A stretch of DNA of 64,000 bases from Saccharopolyspora endophytica (GTDB taxonomy: Bacteria > Actinomycetota > Actinomycetes > Mycobacteriales > Pseudonocardiaceae): the NCBI RefSeq assembly GCF_018070075.1, contig NZ_JAGPXE010000004.1:310001-374000 (forward strand), read 5' to 3'. The translations under genes and the position numbers were made by a program. The notes beneath the pieces were generated by a model, which saw nothing but the letters and a program-made list of their open reading frames with translations, had not been told where the DNA came from and made no database searches. Positions 41,909 to 51,863 of this stretch are shown in pieces. Each line of letters opens with the position of its first letter. Position 1 is the first letter of the stretch.

Positions 41909-44278
41909 ATGGTGGTCTCCACTGCCAACGCCCGCATGCGCGAATCAGCGGGCAACCTCCCGGCCGACGTGACGAGCTTCGTCGGCCGTCGTCGTGAGAT
42001 CACCCTGACCAAACGCCTCTTCTCCGAGGCCCGCGTGGTCACCCTCACCGGTCCGGGCGGTGTCGGCAAGACGCGGCTGGCCGTGCGCGTGGCCTCGAAC
42101 ATGCGCCGCTCCTTCCGCGACAAGGCGTGGTTCGTCGAGCTGGAGAACCTCGACGACGGTGCGCTGGTGCTCGACGCCGTCATCGAGCAGCTGGGTCTCG
42201 GCGGGCCGTCGTCGGCCGCGGGCCTGGAGACGATCGTCGACCAGCTCAAGAACCGCGAGATGCTGCTGGTCCTGGACAACTGCGAGCACGTGATCGAGGA
42301 CGTCGCCATGCTCGTCGACGCGATCATGCGCTGGTGCCCGGGCGTGCGCGTGCTGGCCACCAGCAGGCAGTCGCTCGGCGTGGCCGGCGAGTCCACGGTC
42401 GTCGTGCCGCCGATGCAGGTGCCCGATCCCGGCCACCTCCCGCCCGCCGAGGCCTACGAGCAGTTCGCCTCGGTCCGGCTGTTCGTCGACCGGGCCAAGG
42501 CCGCGGTCCCGGAGTTCGAGGTCACCGCCGACAACGCCGACGCGCTGATGCGGCTGTGCCACCACCTCGACGGGAACCCGCTGGCCATAGAGCTGGCGGC
42601 GGTCCGGCTCCGGTCGCTGTCGCTGCAGCAGCTCGAGGAGCGCCTCGCCGACCGCTACGACCTGCTCACCGAGGGCCGCCGAGGCGCGCCTCCCCGCCAG
42701 CAGACGCTGCGCGCGCTGATCGACTGGAGCTACGAGCTCCTCGACGAGCGCGACCGGCGGGCGTGGGCGCGGATGTCGGCCTTCTCCGGCAGCTTCGACC
42801 TCTCCGCCGCCGAGCACGTGGCCGGCGACGGCAAGGGCGTCGACATCCTCACCGCGGTGCACTCGCTGGTCGACAAGTCCGTGCTGATGCGCGAGGAGGA
42901 CGGCGGCGAGGTCCGCTACCGGCTGCCGCACACGCTGCGCGAGTACGGCCTGGACAAGCTCGGCGAGTACGGCGAGACGAACCTGGTGCGCGACCGGCAC
43001 TGCACCTTCTTCGCCGAGCTCAGCGCGCGGTTCGCCGCCGAGTGGATCGGTCCCGACCAGGCCGCGTGGGTGCAGCGGCTGCGCAACGAGCAGGACAACC
43101 TGCGCATGGCGCTGCGGCACGCCGCCGAGGGCTCCGAGACGGGCGGGACCGCGCTGCGGCTGGTCACCGACCTGTGGCCGTACTGGGGAATCCGCGGTCT
43201 GAACGCCGAAGCGCGCCACTGGCTGGACGAGGTCCTCGACAACACCCGGAGCGACCTGCCCGAACGCGCCAAGGCGCTGCGGGTCAGCGCCTGGTTCGCG
43301 CTGCTGCAGGGCGATCTCGACCGGGTGCAGCCGACCCTCGAACGCGCCACCGCGCTGGCCACCCGGCGCGGTGACGAGATCGAGCGCGCCTACCTGGCGC
43401 TGCTGCACGGGCTGATCGCGTTCTTCAACAACGACCAGCGGCGCGGCACCGAACTGGCCGACGGGGCGCTGGAGCAGTTCCGCAAGCACCGGGAGCTGGC
43501 CGGTGAGCTGTGGTCGCTGCACGCGCTGGGCCTGATCAAGGGCATGGGCGACGACCCCGACGCCGGGCTGCGGATGCTCGCCGAGTGCATCCAGCTGTCG
43601 ACCGAGCACAGCGAGCTGTACTGGCGCTCCTACGCGCAGTGGGCGACCGCGCAGGTGCAGATGCGCCGGGACCGCGCCGACCGGGCGGAGAACTCGGTGA
43701 AGGAAGCGCTGCGGTTGCAGCGCAAGCTCGACAACCGGCTGGGCATCGCCTTCAGCATGGACACGCTCGCCTGGATCGCGCACCGCCAGCAGCGCTTCGA
43801 ACGCGCGGCCCGGCTGCTGGGCGCGTCCTCGACGCTGTGGGACGCGGTGCGCTCGGCGCCGGGGTTCTGGGCGCGGTTCGCCGGCGACCACGATCAGCAC
43901 CTGATGCAGATCCGGACGGCGCTGGGACCGGAGGCGTTCGACGAGCAGTACGAGCGCGGGCGGGAGATGTCGCTGACGCACGCCGCGGACTACGCGCTGG
44001 AGCTCAAGCGCACCACCAGGCGGTCGTCGTCGGGATCGGAGTCCGAGGACAACGTGCACCCGATGCCGCTGACCCGCCGCGAGCGGCAGATCGCCGATCT
44101 GGTCGCGCAGGGGCGCACCAACAAGGACATCGCGGAGAACCTGGTGATCGCCCAGCGCACGGTCGAGGGGCACGTGCAGAACATCCTGACCAAGCTCGAC
44201 TTCACCTCCCGCGCGCAGATCGCGGGATGGGTCGCGGGGCAGCGAACGGGTGACGCAGCCGACACCGAAGCCCGGTAA
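41909..44278 (+). CDS. NB-ARC-type ATPase with C-terminal LuxR DNA-binding domain
   Basis: 789 aa from ATG at 41909 (an ATG at 41936 is a possible start). Walker A TLTGPGGVGKTRLAV and Walker B MLLVLDNCEHV define an AAA/NB-ARC STAND-class ATPase; GNPLAIELAAVRLR and TLRALIDWSYELLDERDR are the following conserved modules. Helical TPR-like repeats fill about 400-690. C-terminal LuxR helix-turn-helix LTRRERQIADLVAQGRTNKD, then RTVEGHVQNILTKLDFTSRAQ. A large signal-integrating regulator; target unknown. No secondary-metabolite cluster is next to it. Confidence 0.85.
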   Translation: MVVSTANARMRESAGNLPADVTSFVGRRREITLTKRLFSEARVVTLTGPGGVGKTRLAVRVASNMRRSFRDKAWFVELENLDDGALVLDAVIEQLGLGGPSSAAGLETIVDQLKNREMLLVLDNCEHVIEDVAMLVDAIMRWCPGVRVLATSRQSLGVAGESTVVVPPMQVPDPGHLPPAEAYEQFASVRLFVDRAKAAVPEFEVTADNADALMRLCHHLDGNPLAIELAAVRLRSLSLQQLEERLADRYDLLTEGRRGAPPRQQTLRALIDWSYELLDERDRRAWARMSAFSGSFDLSAAEHVAGDGKGVDILTAVHSLVDKSVLMREEDGGEVRYRLPHTLREYGLDKLGEYGETNLVRDRHCTFFAELSARFAAEWIGPDQAAWVQRLRNEQDNLRMALRHAAEGSETGGTALRLVTDLWPYWGIRGLNAEARHWLDEVLDNTRSDLPERAKALRVSAWFALLQGDLDRVQPTLERATALATRRGDEIERAYLALLHGLIAFFNNDQRRGTELADGALEQFRKHRELAGELWSLHALGLIKGMGDDPDAGLRMLAECIQLSTEHSELYWRSYAQWATAQVQMRRDRADRAENSVKEALRLQRKLDNRLGIAFSMDTLAWIAHRQQRFERAARLLGASSTLWDAVRSAPGFWARFAGDHDQHLMQIRTALGPEAFDEQYERGREMSLTHAADYALELKRTTRRSSSGSESEDNVHPMPLTRRERQIADLVAQGRTNKDIAENLVIAQRTVEGHVQNILTKLDFTSRAQIAGWVAGQRTGDAADTEAR

Positions 44279-44407
44279 CGTTCTTGCCCACTATCACAAC
44301 GGGTAGTCAAAAACGTTCATCGATTGCCCCGAATGGCTCAATCTAGGTAGTCGACCCCGTAGAAACCACCATGCAGGGTGACTCTCCGTTCCGGAGTCTG
44401 GTTCCTC

Positions 44408-45226
44408 GTGACCCCCGACGAGACGAACACCCCCGACCAGATCACCCCCGACACCCCGCAGGATCGCACGACCGGCCGGCGCCGTTGGGAGAGGACGGCG
44501 CCCTTCGGCGGCCGACTGCGCGCGAGCTTCCTCGGCGAACCCGCCGACCGCGCTCACCGCGTCGCCCCCAAGGTGCGGTCGCTGCAGGTCGGCGCCGCAG
44601 TCGCGGCGTTCGGCGTGCTCGGTGTGTTCACCGCCGCCGCGGGCGGCGACAACGCCGAGACCCGCACCGAGTCCGCTCCGGTGCACCAGGCCGCCGAGGT
44701 GGCCCCGCTGGCCGCCCCCGCGCCGCAGCTGCCCGCGCCGGTCCCCGCCCCGGTTCCGGCTCCGGTCATCCAGCCCCAGGCCGCGCCCGCCCCCGTCGCG
44801 CAGCCCGCTCCGGCAGCCCAGCCCGCCCCCGAGGCCGCGCCGGAGCGCAAGGAAGCCCCGAAGCCCAAGGACCAGATCGACGCCTGGATCCAGGAGGCCA
44901 TCCAGGTCATGGAGAAGAGCGGCATCCCGCGCGACCAGATCGATGCCGAGGCCATCCGGACGATCATCATGCACGAGTCCAACGGTGACCCGAGCGCCAC
45001 GAACAACTGGGACTCCAACGCCGCGGCCGGCACCCCGTCGATCGGTCTGATGCAGACCATCGCGCCGACCTTCGAGTCCTTCGCGCTGCCCGGCCACCAG
45101 AACATCTACGACCCCGTCGACAACATCATCGCCGCCACCCGCTACTCGATCGAGCGCTACGGCTCCGTCGCCGACGTCCCCGGCGTCTCGGGCCTGCGTT
45201 CCGGCGGCAGCTACCAGGGTTACTGA
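44408..45226 (+). CDS. Membrane-anchored lytic transglycosylase (SLT fold)
   Basis: 272 aa from GTG at 44408 (GTG at 44378 is an alternative). One transmembrane helix around residues 60-80 (VGAAVAAFGVLGVFTAAAG), then an Ala/Pro-rich wall-spanning linker of about 75 residues, then an SLT domain: catalytic Glu in IIMHESNGDPSATNNWDSNA and GLMQTIAPTFE. Cleaves peptidoglycan glycan strands with anhydro-sugar formation. A 15-bp perfect terminator follows. Confidence 0.85.
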   Translation: MTPDETNTPDQITPDTPQDRTTGRRRWERTAPFGGRLRASFLGEPADRAHRVAPKVRSLQVGAAVAAFGVLGVFTAAAGGDNAETRTESAPVHQAAEVAPLAAPAPQLPAPVPAPVPAPVIQPQAAPAPVAQPAPAAQPAPEAAPERKEAPKPKDQIDAWIQEAIQVMEKSGIPRDQIDAEAIRTIIMHESNGDPSATNNWDSNAAAGTPSIGLMQTIAPTFESFALPGHQNIYDPVDNIIAATRYSIERYGSVADVPGVSGLRSGGSYQGY

Positions 45227-45235
45227 TCCCGGGCC

Positions 45236-45275
45236 GAATCCCTCGCGACCACTCCCCCGAGGTCGCGAGGGATTC
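45236..45275 (+). terminator. 15-bp perfect stem terminator
   Basis: 45236-45250 pairs with 45261-45275 around a 10-nt loop, directly after the transglycosylase stop and before the convergent regulator stop. Confidence 0.85.
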
Positions 45276-45292
45276 GTGCGTCCGGGGGCGGT

Positions 45293-45985
45293 TCAGGGCT
45301 CCAGGCCTTCGAGGGTTCCTTCGAGGGCTTCGGCCACCAGCTCCCGCATGGCCCACTCGGCGCGGACCCGGTCGCCCGCCCGGATGCACTCGGCGATCTC
45401 GCAGTGCAGCCGGACCGCGACCGGACGCGGATGCACCGGCATCAGGCCGTGGCCCGCGCGCCACCGCAGCAGCTCCTCGACGACCTCGTGGAGCTGGGCG
45501 AACATCTCGTTGCCGGAGGCGGTGAGGATCAGCCGGTGGAACTCGACGTCGGCGTCCATGAACGCCTCCAGGTCACCGGCGCGCGAGGTGGCCACCATCC
45601 GCTCGGAGAGCGCGACCAGCCGGGCCGCGTGGTCGTCCTCCGCGCGGTCGGCGGCCGCCGCGGCGGCCACGGGTTCGACGGCGGTGCGCAGTTCGGCGAG
45701 GGTCTTGAGCTCGGCCGAGCGGTCGGCGGCCAGCCGCCAGCGGATGAGCATCGGGTCGAAGCTGTTCCACTCCTCGCGCGGGCGCACCACGATGCCGACC
45801 CGCTTGCGGCCCAGGACCAGCCGGATGGAGGCGAGGGTGCGCACGACCTCGCGAGCGACGCTGCGGGAGATGCCGAAGCGCTCCTCCAGCTGCTCGATGC
45901 GCAGCACGCTGCCGGGAGCGTGGATGCCCGCGGCGATCTCCCCGCCGAGGACTTCCAGCACCTTGCCGTGCAGCCCGCCGCTCAT
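45293..45985 (-). CDS. FadR-type GntR regulator (FCD domain)
   Basis: 230 aa. Winged helix at the N-terminus (LHGKVLEVLGGEIAAGIHAPGS, ISRSVAREVVRTLASIRLVL) and an FCD ligand domain of about 130 residues with metal-type residues (DVEFHRLILTASGN, RLHCEIAECIRAGD). Divergent from the gluconate permease, so probably the gluconate-responsive repressor of that gene; the two operator-like direct repeats between them support this. Confidence 0.87.
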   Translation of the reverse strand: MSGGLHGKVLEVLGGEIAAGIHAPGSVLRIEQLEERFGISRSVAREVVRTLASIRLVLGRKRVGIVVRPREEWNSFDPMLIRWRLAADRSAELKTLAELRTAVEPVAAAAAADRAEDDHAARLVALSERMVATSRAGDLEAFMDADVEFHRLILTASGNEMFAQLHEVVEELLRWRAGHGLMPVHPRPVAVRLHCEIAECIRAGDRVRAEWAMRELVAEALEGTLEGLEP

Positions 45986-46065
45986 CCGCCACGCTCCTTC
46001 ACCGGTGAAAAACGCGTTCGACCAGTGCCCGAGAGTAGGCGGCGAACCCGGGTGACCGGCGTAAC

Positions 46066-46109
46066 AGTAATACTTAATCGGTCATGAAAAGCTAAAAGTC
46101 ATACTTATT
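46066..46109. promoter_or_regulatory. Direct-repeat operator of the gluconate regulator
   Basis: AGTAATACTTAAT (46066-46078) and AGTCATACTTATT (46097-46109), 31 bp apart, about three helical turns. Each core is a near-palindrome of AGTAnTACT type. Lies in an A/T-rich island unlike the rest of the window, 45-80 bp upstream of the permease start and 80-125 bp from the regulator start. Confidence 0.65.
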
Positions 46110-46153
46110 GCTTAGGCTGTGGCGCGCACCAGCTGCTCAACGAGGAGCCCTCC

Positions 46154-47542
46154 ATGCTTTCCAGCCTTTCCGCCCCGCTCGCCCAGGCAGCGTCCTGGAC
46201 GGCGCACGACACCCGTCTGCTGAGCGCCGCGGTCGCCGGCATCGCGGTGATCGTGCTGCTGATCAGCTGGGCGAAGCTCCACCCCTTCCTCTCCCTCGCG
46301 CTCGGCGCGACCACGCTCGGCGTGGTGGCCGGGATGCCCTTCGGGGACCTCGTGGACACCTTCACCGAGGGCCTCGGCAAGACCGTCGGCGACGTCGGCC
46401 TGCTCGTCGCGCTCGGCGCCATGCTCGGCAAGCTGCTCACCGACAGCGGCGGCGCCGACCAGGTCGTCGAGACGGTCATGCGCCGCACCACCAGCAAGAC
46501 GCTGCCGTGGGCGATGGTGTTCATCGCCGCGCTGCTCGGCCTGCCGATGTTCTTCGAGGTCGGCGTCGTGCTGCTGGTCCCGGTCGTGGTCATGGTCGCC
46601 GCCCGGACCGAGCAGCCGATGCTGCGGATCGGCATCCCGGCGCTGGCCGGTCTGTCGATCCTGCACGGTCTCGTCCCGCCGCACCCCGGTCCGCTCGCCG
46701 CCGTCGACGCGCTCCACGTCGACCTCGGTCTGACGCTGGCGCTGGGCATCGTGGTGGCCATCCCGACCGCGATCGTCGCCGGTCCGCTGTTCGGCTCCTA
46801 CATCGCCAAGCGCGTCGACCTGCCGCCGGCCACCCAGCTGCTGGGCAAGGCCCCCGAGCGGGAGGAGCACCCGCACCGGCCGAGCTTCTTCGCCGCCGTG
46901 GCGATGCTGCTGCTGCCGGTCGTGCTGATGCTGTGCAAGTCGGTCGCCGACCTGGCGCTGGCCGAGGACACGCTCGGCTACACGATCCTGGACACGATCG
47001 GCACGCCGGTCGTGGCGATGATGCTGACCGTCCTGATCGCGATCGTGGTGCTGGGCCGCGGCGCCCGGTTCTCCCGCTCCCAGCTGTCCGACGTCATCGG
47101 CGGTTCGCTGCCCGCCATCGCCGGGATCATCCTGATCGTCGGTGCCGGTGGTGGTTTCAAGCAGACCCTGGTCGACTCCGGCGTGAACAACACGATCACC
47201 GACCTGGCCGCCGGGGCGAACCTGTCACCGCTGGTGCTGGGCTGGCTGATCGCGGTCGGCATCCGCGTCGCGACGGGTTCGGCGACGGTCGCCACGATCT
47301 CGGCCGCGGGCATGGTCGCACCGCTGGTCATCGGCCTGCCGCCCGCGCAGGGCGCGCTGGTCGCGCTGGCGATCGGATCCGGCTCGCTGTTCCTCTCGCA
47401 CGTCAACGACGCCGGGTTCTGGCTGGTCAAGGAGTACTTCGGCATGACCGTCGGCCAGACCCTCAAGACCTGGTCGGCCATGGAGACCCTCCTGTCCGTC
47501 GTCTCCTTCGTCGTCATCCTCGGCATCTCCGCCGTCGTCTAG
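46154..47542 (+). CDS. gntP: Gluconate:H+ symporter, GntP family
   Basis: 462 aa, ATG at 46154 after GAGGAG. About 12 membrane helices. Family motifs: LAGLSILHGLVPPHPGPLAA, GLPMFFEVGVVLLVPVV, IILIVGAGGGFKQTLVDSGV, ATGSATVATISAAGM and GSGSLFLSHVNDAGFWLVKEYF. Imports gluconate with protons. No gluconokinase gene is adjacent. Transcription probably controlled by the divergent FCD regulator and ends at the stem-loop at 47566. Confidence 0.92.
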   Translation: MLSSLSAPLAQAASWTAHDTRLLSAAVAGIAVIVLLISWAKLHPFLSLALGATTLGVVAGMPFGDLVDTFTEGLGKTVGDVGLLVALGAMLGKLLTDSGGADQVVETVMRRTTSKTLPWAMVFIAALLGLPMFFEVGVVLLVPVVVMVAARTEQPMLRIGIPALAGLSILHGLVPPHPGPLAAVDALHVDLGLTLALGIVVAIPTAIVAGPLFGSYIAKRVDLPPATQLLGKAPEREEHPHRPSFFAAVAMLLLPVVLMLCKSVADLALAEDTLGYTILDTIGTPVVAMMLTVLIAIVVLGRGARFSRSQLSDVIGGSLPAIAGIILIVGAGGGFKQTLVDSGVNNTITDLAAGANLSPLVLGWLIAVGIRVATGSATVATISAAGMVAPLVIGLPPAQGALVALAIGSGSLFLSHVNDAGFWLVKEYFGMTVGQTLKTWSAMETLLSVVSFVVILGISAVV

Positions 47543-47565
47543 GAGGACACCCGAAACCCCCGAAG

Positions 47566-47597
47566 AACCCCTGGAATCCCACCGGAATCCAGGGGTT
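47566..47597 (+). terminator. Terminator after gntP
   Basis: AACCCCTGGA (47566-47575) with TCCAGGGGTT (47588-47597), followed by CTTCC, 23 bp past the stop. Confidence 0.75.
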
Positions 47598-47676
47598 CTT
47601 CCGTCCCGCCCCCACCAACTCCTCCGTCCCCCACCCCCATCAACCGGTCACCCGGGACCTCCCCAGACCTGGATGA

Positions 47677-47746
47677 CCGGATTTCAGTGGAAACCGGAAA
47701 CCTTGTTCCAGTGGAATTCGGGTTCCTGATTCCCACTGAGATCCCG
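47677..47746. repeat. Three units of the TTTCAGTGGAA repeat
   Basis: CCGGATTTCAGTGGAAACCGG at 47677 (21 bases, quoted as CCGGATTTCAGTGG plus AAACCGG), then related units near 47701 and 47724, the last in inverse sense. Lies between gntP and helD. Confidence 0.8.
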
Positions 47747-47818
47747 CGCGGGACCGGCACCGCGGGGTGGGAGCGCGACCGGGGACCCCGGGCCGGGAGA
47801 GGCGGTATATTGGCAGGT

Positions 47819-47834
47819 CGGGCCTTGCGGCCCG
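47819..47834 (+). promoter_or_regulatory. CGGGCC-TTGC-GGCCCG palindrome upstream of HelD, RAE-like
   Basis: Perfect 6-bp arms around TTGC, 35 bp before the helD start and containing CTTGCGGC. Resembles the rifamycin-associated element found upstream of helicase-like and rifamycin-inactivating genes in actinomycetes. The match to that consensus is from memory and partial. Confidence 0.5.
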
Positions 47835-47868
47835 GTTGTCTTGTCCGCGCCTGGCATGAGGTGGCGAA

Positions 47869-50163
47869 TTGTCCGACGCCCGAGTTGATCGGGAAACCGT
47901 CCGCACCGATGAGATCGCGGCCGAGCAGCGCTACCTGAACGTGCTGTACGGCAAGCTCGACGACCTCAGGGCGGAGACGACCCAGCGGCTCAAGGCCACG
48001 CTGCGCGACAGCGGCGGTCCGCCCCAGGCCCGCACGGAGCGCGACATCTCCACCCGGATGTACACCGACAAGCTCACCCAGCTCAGCGCGGTGGAGCACG
48101 GGATGTGCTTCGGGCGCCTGGATCTCGACGGCGGCGAGACCTTCCACGTCGGCAGGATCGGCCTGTTCGACGAGGACAACGAGTACGAGCCGCTGCTGCT
48201 GGACTGGCGCGCACCGGCCGCCCGCCCGTTCTACCTGGCCACGGCCGCCGCGCGCGACGGCGTGCAGCGCCGCAGGCACCTCAAGACCAGCTGGCGCAAG
48301 GTCCTCGACTACGAGGACGAGATCCTCGATCTCGACGCCGCCGAGCAGGGAAGCGATCTGGGCCTGGCGGGCGAGGCGACGCTGCTGGCGCGGCTGGACG
48401 CCCGGCGCACCGGCCAGATGCAGGACATCGTCTCCACGATCCAGGCCGAGCAGGACCGCGTCATCCGCGCGGGCATGAACGGCGTGCTGGTCGTGCAGGG
48501 CGGGCCGGGCACCGGCAAGACCGCCGTCGCGCTGCACCGCGCCGCCTACCTGCTGTACACGTTCCGCGAGCAGCTGTCCAAGCGCGGTGTGCTCGTCGTC
48601 GGGCCGAACCCGACGTTCCTGCACTACATCGGCCAGGTGCTGCCCTCGCTGGGCGAGACCGGTGTGCTGCTGTCCACTGTGGGCGGTCTGTACCCCGGGA
48701 TCACCGCCACCGGAACCGAATCCGCGCAGGTCGCCGAGATCAAGGGGCGGCTGAGCATGACCGACGTGCTCAACGCGGCGGTCCGCGACCGGCAGCAGGT
48801 CCCGCGCGACCGCGTCGAGGTCACCTTCGACCGCGAGCCGCTCCACCTGCACCGCAAGGACGCCACCGCCGCGCGCTCCCGCGCCCGCCGGACCCGGCGC
48901 CCGCACAACCTGGCGCGCAGGGTGTTCCGCGACGAGATGTACCGCGCGCTGACGATGCAGGTCGCCGACCGGCTCGGCCGGGAGCTGCTGGACCGGCGCG
49001 ACCTCGACGAGATCAACGTGGAGCTGCGCGCCGATCCCGAGGTGGCCCGCGCGCTCGACGAGCTGTGGCCGGAGCTGACCCCGCAGCTGCTGCTCGACGA
49101 GTTGCTGAGCTCCCCGCAACGCCTGGCCACCGCCACCGCGAAGGTGCTCGACGACGCCGAGCGCGACGCCCTGTCCCGCCCGGCGGGCGCGCCGTGGACC
49201 CCGGCCGACGTCCCGCTGCTCGACGAGATCGCCGAACTGCTCGGCGAGGACGACGCGCAGGAGCGCGCCGACCGCGAACGCGCGGAGCGCGAGGAACTCG
49301 CCTACGCGCAAGGCGTTCTGCACATCATGGAGCAGGACGAGGAGATCGCCGACGAGGAGCGGCTGCGCGTCTCCGACGTGCTCGACGCGGAGCTGCTGGC
49401 CGAGCGGTTCCGCACCCGCAGCGATCTGACCGCCGCCGAGCGCGCCGCCGAGGACCGCACGTGGACCTTCGGTCACGTCATCGTCGACGAGGCCCAGGAG
49501 CTCTCGGAGATGGCCTGGCGGGTGCTGATGCGCCGCTGCCCGAGCCGGTCGATGACGCTGGTGGGCGACGTGGCCCAGACCGGCGCCCTGGGCGGAACCC
49601 AGTCCTGGGACGACGTCCTCTCACCGTACGTCCAGGACCGCTGGAAGCTGGCGGAGCTGACGGTCAACTACCGGACCCCGGCGGAGATCATGGACGTCGC
49701 CGCAGAAGTTCTGTCCGATATGGACACCGACCTGGAGCCGCCGAACTCGGTCCGCACCAGCGGGAACCTGCCGTGGGCGCAGCACATCCGGCGCGACGAC
49801 CTGCTCTCCGAGCTGCCCCAGCTGGTGTCGGCCGAGCTGTCCGAGGTCACCGACGGGCGGTTGGCGGTGCTGATGCCGCCGAACCTTCTCGCCGAGATCG
49901 GGCCCGAGCTGGCCCGGTCGCTACCGGAGGCGGTCGTCGGCACCCGCCCCGACGACCTCGAATCCCCGGCTGTGCTGCTGACCGTCGACGAGGCCAAGGG
50001 GCTGGAGTTCGACGCGGTGCTGCTGGTGGAACCGGAGGCGATCGCCGAGGCGTCCGAGCGCGGCATCAACGACCTCTACGTCGCCCTGACCCGGGCCACC
50101 CAGCGCCTCGGCATCGTCCACTCCGACGACCTGCCACCCGCCCTGGCACGTTCATTCGCCTGA
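47869..50163 (+). CDS. helD: HelD-like SF1 helicase, RNA polymerase recycling factor
   Basis: 764 aa, TTG start at 47869 with GAGGTG five bases upstream. N-terminal coiled coil (EQRYLNVLYGKLDDLRAETT) for the RNA polymerase secondary channel. Walker A VVQGGPGTGKTAVALHRAAYLLY, the ISTRMYTDKL/GRIGLFDED/LLLDWRAPAARPFY block, motif II VIVDEAQELSEMAW, motif III TLVGDVAQTG, and C-terminal TVDEAKGLEFDAVLLVEPEA and LYVALTRATQRL. HelD proteins strip RNA polymerase from DNA, and HelR variants give rifamycin tolerance. No other resistance gene nearby. Confidence 0.9.
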   Translation: MSDARVDRETVRTDEIAAEQRYLNVLYGKLDDLRAETTQRLKATLRDSGGPPQARTERDISTRMYTDKLTQLSAVEHGMCFGRLDLDGGETFHVGRIGLFDEDNEYEPLLLDWRAPAARPFYLATAAARDGVQRRRHLKTSWRKVLDYEDEILDLDAAEQGSDLGLAGEATLLARLDARRTGQMQDIVSTIQAEQDRVIRAGMNGVLVVQGGPGTGKTAVALHRAAYLLYTFREQLSKRGVLVVGPNPTFLHYIGQVLPSLGETGVLLSTVGGLYPGITATGTESAQVAEIKGRLSMTDVLNAAVRDRQQVPRDRVEVTFDREPLHLHRKDATAARSRARRTRRPHNLARRVFRDEMYRALTMQVADRLGRELLDRRDLDEINVELRADPEVARALDELWPELTPQLLLDELLSSPQRLATATAKVLDDAERDALSRPAGAPWTPADVPLLDEIAELLGEDDAQERADRERAEREELAYAQGVLHIMEQDEEIADEERLRVSDVLDAELLAERFRTRSDLTAAERAAEDRTWTFGHVIVDEAQELSEMAWRVLMRRCPSRSMTLVGDVAQTGALGGTQSWDDVLSPYVQDRWKLAELTVNYRTPAEIMDVAAEVLSDMDTDLEPPNSVRTSGNLPWAQHIRRDDLLSELPQLVSAELSEVTDGRLAVLMPPNLLAEIGPELARSLPEAVVGTRPDDLESPAVLLTVDEAKGLEFDAVLLVEPEAIAEASERGINDLYVALTRATQRLGIVHSDDLPPALARSFA

Positions 50164-50206
50164 ACCACCGCACGCACTGGCACGCGGCTCCGGCCACGCT
50201 GCCCGA

Positions 50207-50268
50207 TTCGAATTTCGCGCGAAATTTGAACGCCCGGCTCAGCGTTCGAATTTCGCGCGAAATTCGAA
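50207..50268. repeat. Two copies of a 24-bp A/T-rich palindrome
   Basis: Centred on TTTCGCGCGAAA; each copy is TTCGAA-TTTCGCGCGAAA-TTCGAA (50245-50268 perfect; 50207-50230 with one mismatch). 38 bp apart, between the helD stop and the gltD terminator. Confidence 0.85.
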
Positions 50269-50309
50269 TCCACCCCGCCGAGCGGCGACGCACTGAGGCC
50301 GGGTCGGGG

Positions 50310-50355
50310 GTTCCGCGAGGAATTGCCTGCGTGGTCAGGCAACTCCTCGCGGAAC
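50310..50355. terminator. Long bidirectional terminator hairpin
   Basis: 20-bp stem with one mismatch (50310-50329 with 50336-50355), 6-nt loop, just past the gltD stop and facing helD. Confidence 0.85.
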
Positions 50356-50360
50356 TGAGA

Positions 50361-51855
<1,495 letters not shown>

Positions 51856-51863
<8 letters not shown>

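Noticed and set aside
41945-44173. 742-codon minus-strand open frame
   Set aside because: Shadow of the LuxR-type ATPase regulator, which has full motifs on the plus strand.
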